Assembly: GCA_003151315.1 (NCBI GenBank)
Contig: PLXF01000044.1
Coordinates: 3,544 to 22,252, forward strand
Source of the DNA: Parachlamydiales bacterium
GTDB lineage: Bacteria > Chlamydiota > Chlamydiia > Chlamydiales > SM23-39
Direction: 5' to 3'
DNA length: 18,709 nt
Shown: positions 7,360-14,600 of the stretch, in pieces
Layout of the letters: the number at the start of each line of letters is the position of its first letter
Position numbering within the stretch: the stretch's first letter is position 1
Made by a program: the position numbers and the translations under genes
The notes under the pieces: model-generated
What the model saw: only the letters and a program-made list of their open reading frames with translations
Told to the model about the DNA's origin: nothing
The model's database searches: none

Positions 7360-7608
7360 ATGGCGAAGCGAAAAGTTATAAAGCCTAAAGAGAGGAAAAC
7401 TGGGCTACAGGTGGCCTTTGGGCAGATAGTTAGGACAATAAGGCTGGATAAGAAACTATCTCAAGAAGACCTAGCAGGTCTCGCCGATCTCCATTTCACA
7501 TATGTCAGCTCAGTCGAACGCGGGGAAAGAAATATTTCAATAGAAAATATAGCCAAGTTAGCAAAGGCTCTAGGGTGTCAGCTTAGGGATTTAATGCCAC
7601 CTATCTAA
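7360..7608 (+). CDS. XRE-family transcriptional regulator (C-protein-like)
   Basis: An 82-residue Cro/C1-type helix-turn-helix protein. The DNA-binding domain spans about 16-80: FGQIVRTIRLDKKLSQEDLAG forms the first helices, LHFTYVSSVERGERNISIENI contains the recognition helix, and AKLAKALGCQLRDLM closes the fold. The pattern LSQEDLA...YVSSVERGERN is typical of control proteins of restriction-modification systems and of prophage regulators. The ATG at 7360 follows GAGG with a 6-base gap, better than the TTG at 7348. It has a basic N-terminal tail (MAKRKVIKPKERK). The stop overlaps the stop of the convergent HNH-like gene. An Mrr-like nuclease gene is 1.7 kb away, so control of restriction is possible but unproven. 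Confidence 0.85.
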   Translation: MAKRKVIKPKERKTGLQVAFGQIVRTIRLDKKLSQEDLAGLADLHFTYVSSVERGERNISIENIAKLAKALGCQLRDLMPPI

Positions 7609-9191
7609 CTTTTTAGAGCAAATGTTAATTCTTTTTTTAGATGTTTCGTTATTCGTCGACTGTTTTCAGAAACACTTAGCCATCGACAATTGGCAGGAAA
7701 ATAGCCCTTAGTCGGATCTATCCTATCAAGCGCATGCTTTGCTTTTGGTTCTGGCTTAGGTCCCATATCTGATAAAAATTGAGCCGGATTGTTCTTCCAT
7801 TCGGGACATACTTCAATCCCCTTAGTTCCGTAATTATGGTAGGAGTGATCCTTGGGGTTATAGCAGCGAGCCATCATTGCTCGGTAGCTCCCTATTTCTG
7901 ATGATTGGGGTGTTTTTATTTGTGCTATTCGTTTTGTTTTCGCAGCCATCTCGAGAGTAATTGGATTCCCCTTATGTATAGAGCGGCTTAAGGCATTCTT
8001 TTGGTGAAGCTCAAGCTTGCCGCATGCAAAAACATCCGCTTGGGAATAGCCATTTGATAGAAGTTTTTTACAAAGAGCTGCAGAGACCTGTGAATTTTTA
8101 GACAGCTCATTGATATTCACTTGTTGTCCTGCTATAAAAAAGCCATGACCATGTTCGCTTTGCATTTTGAGTGCATTTTTGGCTCTGGAAAGCAGCTGGC
8201 AGTTTTCAGGTGAATAGGGGCCATCATTGTTAATGCGATCTATAGTTATTTCGCGAGTCCACCCTTGTTCCATTGCCCATGAATAAAAAGTCCTAAAATC
8301 TTCAAGCCATGCATCGCATATTTCAATACCTCGAGCTCCATAGCGAGAGTAGGCGGAATTTCTGCTTTGATAGCAGCGTTTGATCATGTTAGAGCGTACT
8401 TTATAAAGAGGATGTTTACTTAATCCATGAGTCATGTTTGTTTTGTTCTGTTTCGCAGCTTCTATTTGCAAACAGCCACAACTTCGGATAGGACGCACGG
8501 ATTTACCGATCAGAGCTTCTCGTCTAACGTAACTCACCAGTCCAGATCCACAAGAGCAAACACACTCATACATGGGGCGTTTATAGGCTCCTTGATTACT
8601 GATTTTGAAGAGGCTGCGAATGGCGGTTAACTTGCCAAATGTTTGGCCTGTCAGATCCTCCTTTGGATTAGATTTTCGCTTGAGACTGCCCCAAAGAATC
8701 CGAGAACACTCAAAACAACTCTTAGGAATTTTCCTTTTTTTTGAATTCTTGAAACTTTGCTTTAGTCCTACTGCATTAATTAAAATCTCGGTCCCGCAAT
8801 GCCCCTCTAGAACCAGTGCTTGATTTTCTAATCGATCATCCTGGAGGTCCTTTAATGGGGTCATGCATCGGCACCTAAATTGGCGAAACCCGTGCTTATC
8901 CGAGCCTTCCTGCTTTATTACCAACAGGTTTCCAAATCGTTTGCCTGTTAGATCCTCTGTCAAAATGCATTTTTTTGGACACCGAGTCACTTTTTTCCCG
9001 AGATCTTTCCCAGGAGCTATTCTTTCTTCTCCACAGTTGCAACGGCAAAGCCAAAGAGCGCGGCCATCTTTGTTGCTCCCCACCTCTTTTATGACTGTAA
9101 GGGAGCCGAATTTCATCCCAACCAGATTTTTTTTCGCGACCATTCCTGAATCCTGGGTGCTAGAGCTGTTTTTTGTTGATAAATTTGGCAC
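7605..9191 (-). CDS. multi-domain phage HNH-like nuclease with LTG zinc repeats
   Basis: A 528-residue modular protein. The N-terminal half carries three LTGxxFGxLxVI repeats at about 22-36, 81-93 and 180-192, each followed by Cys clusters (CRCNCG at 49; CRCM at 107; CVCSCG at 210 and RSCGC at 236), suggesting small zinc-binding DNA-binding units. Two HNH-like modules follow, at about 255-345 and 430-515. Each has MxxRCYxxxxxxYxxYGxxGIExC and then DRINNDGPYSPENC or DRIDPTKGYFPANC. This fold is common in phage and homing-type proteins. The GTG at 9191 has AGGGG only two bases before it; the next in-frame start is Met17. It may cut DNA or be a mobile gene itself. It is convergent with the XRE gene and divergent from the Mrr-like gene. 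Confidence 0.8.
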   Translation of the reverse strand: MPNLSTKNSSSTQDSGMVAKKNLVGMKFGSLTVIKEVGSNKDGRALWLCRCNCGEERIAPGKDLGKKVTRCPKKCILTEDLTGKRFGNLLVIKQEGSDKHGFRQFRCRCMTPLKDLQDDRLENQALVLEGHCGTEILINAVGLKQSFKNSKKRKIPKSCFECSRILWGSLKRKSNPKEDLTGQTFGKLTAIRSLFKISNQGAYKRPMYECVCSCGSGLVSYVRREALIGKSVRPIRSCGCLQIEAAKQNKTNMTHGLSKHPLYKVRSNMIKRCYQSRNSAYSRYGARGIEICDAWLEDFRTFYSWAMEQGWTREITIDRINNDGPYSPENCQLLSRAKNALKMQSEHGHGFFIAGQQVNINELSKNSQVSAALCKKLLSNGYSQADVFACGKLELHQKNALSRSIHKGNPITLEMAAKTKRIAQIKTPQSSEIGSYRAMMARCYNPKDHSYHNYGTKGIEVCPEWKNNPAQFLSDMGPKPEPKAKHALDRIDPTKGYFPANCRWLSVSENSRRITKHLKKELTFALKS

Positions 9192-9282
9192 AGCCCCTGT
9201 ATAAAAATCAATCCATGAATTGGAGAAAGGCTAGATATGACTTTTGAGCGCTCTCCTTTAAACAAAAAGGTGCATAGATTTT

Positions 9283-10155
9283 ATGAATAAAGAGTCCTCC
9301 AAACCTCTTATTGTCTCCAGCCAATATACACTTCCCTTTTTACAACTGGATCCTCGTCGTTTCGAAGATCTTTGTTTAAGAGTGTGTGCTCTCAAATACG
9401 ATCTTAAAAACATCGAACATCCAGGTCGGTCCGGGGCAGATGGAGGAGGCGATATTAGGGGGTATTTACAAAAGGATGGGAAAGAGATTCTGATAATAAT
9501 TCAGGTAAAAAGGTATGAAAAGATCTCAAAAGGAGATTTGGTAGAAGCCTTGGATAAAATTTTAGTAGAATCGCCCAATTTTTCGGGAGAATTCTGGATT
9601 ATCACTTCTGCAAGCGTTAGTAAAAACGCCAGGGATCAATTTGGAGAAGATGCAATAAAAAAGAATGTAAATTTTCGAATAATTGAGGGTTCTGTTTTGG
9701 AAGGGGATGTGCGAAGCTTGCCGGAGGTCCTAGAAGAATTTTTTGCAACTCCAATAAAAGCATTATCTAGGGACCCTACAGCTTCAAAAATCATAAAAAG
9801 ACTTCAGCTTTTTGAAGATGAATTTTTAATGGAATTAGATCGAAGTTTTGCTGGGAATTCTGTCCTCATTAATGAGAGACAAAAACTAATGGGGGATATA
9901 TTAAGGGTGGCAATGTTGGAGTTGCGATCGGAGATGGCCCTTTTTTCTGAAAATTTAGAAGATCTGATGCGGATTCAGATGACAGCTATGAGAATGATCG
10001 GTAATTACAAATTTGCGGGTGAAACTGTAGACGGAAGGCCTTTGTGGGGTGCTGATCAGGCGTGTAAAGCTTTATTAGAAAATGAGAGCAAAAGAGCTGA
10101 GTTTCGCAAACTTTGTGAGGCTTTACGTTCTCGAATAAGACAAGATTTTTCCTAA
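9283..10155 (+). CDS. Mrr-like restriction endonuclease with helical C-terminal domain
   Basis: A 290-residue protein whose first 155 residues fit the Mrr/PD-(D/E)xK restriction endonuclease fold: FEDLC with E28, GADGGGDIRG with D57, then the IIIQVKRYEK strand (Q74, K76). The following alternating strands and helices, including WIITSASVSKNARDQ, complete the core. Residues 156-290 are helical and not recognised; they could be a sensor or oligomerisation part. Members cut foreign or modified DNA, so a defence or element-competition role is likely. No methyltransferase gene is seen nearby, which fits a modification-dependent enzyme. The ATG has AAGGTG about 12 bases upstream, rather far. It is divergent from the HNH-like gene. 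Confidence 0.78.
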   Translation: MNKESSKPLIVSSQYTLPFLQLDPRRFEDLCLRVCALKYDLKNIEHPGRSGADGGGDIRGYLQKDGKEILIIIQVKRYEKISKGDLVEALDKILVESPNFSGEFWIITSASVSKNARDQFGEDAIKKNVNFRIIEGSVLEGDVRSLPEVLEEFFATPIKALSRDPTASKIIKRLQLFEDEFLMELDRSFAGNSVLINERQKLMGDILRVAMLELRSEMALFSENLEDLMRIQMTAMRMIGNYKFAGETVDGRPLWGADQACKALLENESKRAEFRKLCEALRSRIRQDFS

Positions 10156-10171
10156 GAAGGCGTCCGAATAT

Positions 10172-10270
10172 TACCCGATCATTGCTAGAGCTGCTATGAG
10201 CCTGAGTTCTGTCTCGGTCATCACGAATGCCTTGCGACTGACGCTAGCGCCTGACAGTGAATCTAAATAA
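10172..10270 (+). pseudogene. C-terminal remnant of a P1B-type (copper) ATPase
   Basis: This frame reads YPIIARAAMSLSSVSVITNA followed by LRLTLAP and a stop at 10268-10270. It closely matches the last transmembrane segment of CopA-type metal ATPases, usually NPxIAAAAMSLSSVSVVxNALRL. Nothing of the rest of the protein is seen upstream, where the Mrr-like gene ends at 10155. It is therefore a leftover of a larger gene, pointing to a deletion or insertion boundary. The family match is from memory and strong over about 25 residues. Confidence 0.7.
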
Positions 10271-10331
10271 AGAGTTGCAATTGCGTTCTGCAATGACTTG
10301 TGAGACAATCGCCCTTTTATAAGGACAAGGT

Positions 10332-10538
10332 ATGCAACGTCTTCTGATCATGATGCTTTTTTCATCTATTTTAAGTGCGGACGATGAGATCAAAAGTGAA
10401 GAGATGTCATCGATTCCAATCGAAGAAACTGAATATGTCATTCTAAGAGGGGATACCGTTCCCGCTCCCGTTACAGCGCCGGTTGTTGTTTACCCGATAG
10501 AAGATTTTATCCGCATTGAGGAGGACGAATTGCCATGA
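10332..10538 (+). CDS. small exported protein, first gene of the RHS operon
   Basis: A 68-residue protein starting with a signal-peptide-like segment (MQRLLIMMLFSSILSA) followed by an acidic mature part. The mature part has many Glu residues (EEMSSIPIEETEY), a short Pro/Val/Ala run (VPAPVTAPVVV), and an acidic tail ending IRIEEDELP. No Cys lipobox is seen. The ATG follows AAGGACAAGG closely. Its last four bases overlap the ATG of the next gene (ATGA), so it heads a coupled operon leading to the RHS gene. It may be exported or a membrane-tethered partner; no family is recognised. Confidence 0.65.
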   Translation: MQRLLIMMLFSSILSADDEIKSEEMSSIPIEETEYVILRGDTVPAPVTAPVVVYPIEDFIRIEEDELP

Positions 10539-11023
10539 CCGTCTGCGCTATTTTGGGAAATGTAATGTGGCCGGGTCTAGTGGCAGAATCAGGCCTGATA
10601 GCTTTATGGGCGGTTGTCCTGGGAATTATTGCTGAGTGGCCATTTTTGAGGTGGTTGTCGGGTGCAGGATGGGGAAAAAGTTTATGGATGACGATTACAA
10701 TCAATGCTGTTTCCTGTGGAATAGGGTATATCCTGAATCCGTTGGCGGGGTTGATTTTCATTATTCCTCATGATCTGTTCTCTTACATTCTGAGCATAGG
10801 GGGAGGGACTTTTAGTCCTTCTGGCTGGATATTTACTTACCACGGGATAGTTCTAGCTACAGCTTCTCTCGAATATTTGGTCTTTAGGGGGTTCTTTGAT
10901 GATGGATATTTTTCGAAAAGACAGTTGAAGCAGCCTTCCCGCAAAAAAACTTGGCTTGCAATATGGCTCGCTAATTTAGTCAGCGTGGCCATAGGATTTT
11001 GTTTTATTTCTGCAAAATATTGA
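10535..11023 (+). CDS. polytopic inner-membrane protein of the RHS operon
   Basis: A 162-residue, highly hydrophobic protein of unknown family. Likely membrane segments are about residues 16-36 (VAESGLIALWAVVLGIIAEW), 49-66 (SLWMTITINAVSCGIGYI), 68-86 (PLAGLIFIIPHDLFSYI), 100-117 and 139-160 (TWLAIWLANLVSVAIGFCFI). A basic loop (KRQLKQPSRKK) sits before the last segment. The start overlaps the previous gene by four bases, and GAGGAGG is about 10 bases upstream. Its position between two small exported proteins and the RHS gene suggests a role in exporting, anchoring or protecting against the RHS protein; this is inference only. Confidence 0.7.
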   Translation: MTVCAILGNVMWPGLVAESGLIALWAVVLGIIAEWPFLRWLSGAGWGKSLWMTITINAVSCGIGYILNPLAGLIFIIPHDLFSYILSIGGGTFSPSGWIFTYHGIVLATASLEYLVFRGFFDDGYFSKRQLKQPSRKKTWLAIWLANLVSVAIGFCFISAKY

Positions 11024-11036
11024 ACAGGGACTACTC

Positions 11037-11585
11037 ATGAAAAAAATCGTCTGGATAGGTGTTTTGCTGGCGCTCCCGGTGATTGGATTTTTTGGATATC
11101 GGTTGATGCATCCGAGTTTACACATGCATTTTGTATACCGGCCTGTATTGCTTACAGATGAGCAGACTGACTACATGAGGACCCATCCTAATGAAACGCC
11201 AATGGGTTTGACTGGAAAAGAGACTTACATGAAGCACGTAAATCTTGTCTTGCAAATCCGGAATGAAGGCGAAATCTATACGGGCGGAGTCTTGCGTCTG
11301 CATGTAGAGGGAAGCGAAGATTGGCGTGAGATTCAAGTTTCTGAAGTAGCCCCTAAAAACTCGAAAGATGGGATGTCTTTACAAGAATATATGATCCCTT
11401 TGGGGATTCAAAATTTTTCCCAAAGCGATAAGCCAATTCACGTAGATATCGATGTTTTTAATATGTGGGTCGCAGAGCGCTCTGGAGGCCGTCCCAAGAG
11501 CCGATATTTTAGACCAAATTTTCGATGCGAATATTATCTTCGTTCGGATGCGCAAATTGAACGCGTGGGTGATGTCGCGTTTTAA
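11037..11585 (+). CDS. single-anchor extracytoplasmic protein of the RHS operon
   Basis: A 182-residue protein with an N-terminal signal anchor or signal peptide (MKKIVWIGVLLALPVIGFFGY). The rest is soluble and rich in predicted beta strands (KHVNLVLQIRNEGEIYTGG, VLRLHVEG, HVDIDVFNMWVAE), resembling an Ig-like or carbohydrate-binding fold without a recognised family. There is no lipobox cysteine. AGGGA lies upstream of the ATG. It is separated by 13 bases from the gene before and about 30 from the RHS gene, so co-expression is expected. It could be an immunity, adaptor or surface partner of the RHS protein, but no direct evidence separates these. Confidence 0.68.
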   Translation: MKKIVWIGVLLALPVIGFFGYRLMHPSLHMHFVYRPVLLTDEQTDYMRTHPNETPMGLTGKETYMKHVNLVLQIRNEGEIYTGGVLRLHVEGSEDWREIQVSEVAPKNSKDGMSLQEYMIPLGIQNFSQSDKPIHVDIDVFNMWVAERSGGRPKSRYFRPNFRCEYYLRSDAQIERVGDVAF

Positions 11586-11615
11586 TGATTTTTTTTAATT
11601 TATTGAGTGACTCCT

Positions 11616-14600
11616 GTGAAATTTATAGCTCTAATTGTTTTATCTATTCCTTTAATTCTGTTTGGCGATAGCGAATTCGTCTACGATGCTTTCTCAAATT
11701 TGAGGAAAAAACAGTTCCAAAATGGCGATTATCTGGCTTTGGAATATGACTCGTGCAATCGTCCTGTCAAAATCTCGGCGACAGGAGAGTCTTCCGTTCA
11801 TTTTAAATATGATGCGAATGGCAACTGCGTCGAGGTATTAGATGGGCAGGGGACAATAAAATATTCGTATGATGCGTTGAACAGGGTAGTCGGTGTCACG
11901 CACCCATCTTTGGGTTCTGTTGGTTATTCGTACAATCCTCAGGGTCAGCTAAGTGCGATTCTTTATCCCAATAGATCAATCGTACAGTACGTCTATGATT
12001 CTTCTGGCCGGTTGAGCGTTGTGATCAGTCCTCAAGGAATAGTCCGGTATTCCTACCATTCTGCATCAAACACGCTCTCGCGGATTATTCTGCCCACTGG
12101 CTCAACAACTGATTTTACTTACGATTCTTCAAGAAGGGTTGCTTCTATTGCCCATAAAAAATCAAATGGGAAGTTGATACAAGCATTTTATTATGAATAT
12201 GATCCAAAGGGAAATATAACAAAGGCAATAAGTGAAGAGGCTTCACAGAAAAAAGCCACCGTCTATTCTTACGATAATCTGGATCGTCTTCTTGCTGTAG
12301 AATCTGGGGATGGCTTTGAGAAATTTTCTTATGATGCTTTCGGGAATCGATTGAGTAGAGAGACCGCGGGTGGCACTGTCTTATACGAATATGACCGCAA
12401 TAATCGATTGATCCAGGCTGGCGGTATCAAATTTGAGTATGATGAAAATGGAAATTTAATTAGAAAAACATCCCCAAACAAAACATCGATTTATATTTAC
12501 GATTCGAAAGAAAATCTAATCGAGTACAGAGATGGGAAAAATGTCGTACAGTATGCTTACGATGCCGTGGGTAGGCGGATTTCAAAAACCCTAAATGGGA
12601 AGACGACGTTCTATATTAACCATATTTTGACATCGAGTACCCAAGTGCTTCTTGAGGTCGACGAGGAGAAAAGGGTTCAGGCGGAATATGTCTATGGATT
12701 GGGAAGAATATCTGGTGCTCTCGAGGGCGATCTTAGTTATTACCTCGCGGACAACTTGGATGGAAACGTTGCTGCTTTACAAGATAAAAGCCAAGCAGTC
12801 AAAGCCTCTTACAAATATGATTCCTTTGGCTGCCCTCGGGCGGACTCTTCTTCCAGTCCCGGCCGATTTCTATTTGCTGGCGAAGATTATGAAGCAGAAA
12901 CAGGACTGATTTATCTCAGAAATCGTTATTACGATCCGGAAATAGGGCGATTTATCTCTCCAGATCCTATTTTCGGAAGTATCATGGACCCGCAGGCGCT
13001 GAATCCTTACGTCTATGCTAATAACAATCCGATCAATTTTAACGATCCATTGGGGTTAAAATCAGCTACCGCTGTTGTGTATCCTCCTGGTGCGGTTGGT
13101 CCGGATGGTAAATCCATGTTTGGACATGGTTTTTGGATTTTTGAAAGAGATGGAGCGGGCCCTCCCGATGATATTGGGCGATATCCGGATGGCCCTCATC
13201 ATAATGATCCAATTTTGCCTGGCTCTGTCAGTTATACATGGCCGGCAACCGATGCTCAAATCGATCAAATACTTTGCGATGCCTGTCGAGGCCGATATTG
13301 GGGAGTTACTGGGAATTGTATTGATGGAATTGAACGTGGATTAAAGGTTCTTGGAGTCCCTCATCCGAGTTTTAGCGTATTAGGCATCTCTTGGCCTGCC
13401 AAAGCCGTGCATTGGATCGAGAGTCTTAATGGACGTAGCGATTATAGGGACGCGGTACAGCAAGCAAAAAACTTTGTATGGGATCCTGATCATCAATCGC
13501 TCCCAGGTCCAGTTCAAGTTCCTCTCATCCAAGATCCTAGAGTAAGCGGCACGCCACTATCCACTCAGGAGGCTGACCTCGGAGGAGTGTCTCTCAATAA
13601 AGCTGCTCAATTTATGGGTTCGATTACGGACATCATGGGTGCTGTCTACGACCCTGATGCGGGACAGATTATTTTGCTTGGGGAATCCAACAAGGCATTG
13701 CCTCCTATGGATTTCGATGACCTTGCGGTAGCAGTTCGGGCTATTTATGGGCTCGGGGGCCACGCTCCAGAAGATCCAGGGATATCGATTGATTGGAACG
13801 AGGAAAATACGAAGAAGGTGAAAAAGGAAAAATATGACCGTCTCTCTCCGATGCCCGTTCGATATCTTGGACGTACGGCTAACACCCGTTTTGGTCAAAC
13901 GTTGTTTGAAGCGGATCGACTTCTGAAGTGTTTAACGTTAGGTATGGACAATATTTCTAAATCGCCGCTCTTAGTCCCAATTTCTGGATACCAAAGCCTT
14001 CCATTTTTATATTCTCATGCAAAGAAGTATCATGAGCCTGGGATTATGACCCGAATGTGGTTTGTGCCAAAAGATATTTCGCTCGTAGAATCGCCAGATG
14101 GAACTGCAATGGCCTTCTCAAAAGCTGAAATAGAGGTGATGACAGAAAATAAATTTCAGGGCCGCTTAGTTAACGATCCCATTGCTGACAGCTTTGCCCG
14201 TCATTTTACTTCTCATTTTGATGAATTTTCTGAACATTATCCTGTTCTTCAAGACCTGAAACATCTCGGGAAAGTAAGTGCTGTAGTAAAATGGATCAAG
14301 CAAAACAATATTCCTTTCGATCTTTCGATTTTTGAAAATTATGAGCCTGTGAGTTTTGCAACGCCTTGTCAGACTCCAGCTACATGTGGTTATGGCATTT
14401 TCGGAGGGAAAATTTTTATTTCAGTCGGAGGAGTCACCTTCCATTTCGATGAAAATAATTTCCATAGGATCAAAAGCGAAACAGCTGAATCTCTTAAGGA
14501 AATGGCGACTCTTCAAAAACCAAGCGATGACAGTCTTATTTGGGATTTTGCTGATCGAGGTTCTGGCAGGATTCTAACTGCTGTGGCTCAACCTCTCTAT

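Noticed and set aside
7348..9191. Toxin-antitoxin pair formed by the XRE gene and its neighbour
   Set aside because: The neighbour is convergent and a 528-residue phage HNH-like protein, not a small toxin in the same operon.
9221..9240. GGCTAGATATGA shared with the start of the gene at 5869
   Set aside because: A 12-base match next to similar purine-rich ribosome-binding sequence; too short to call a duplication.
13062..13898. Minus-strand ORFs inside the RHS gene
   Set aside because: They lie opposite a well-supported coding sequence and show no domain or ribosome binding site.
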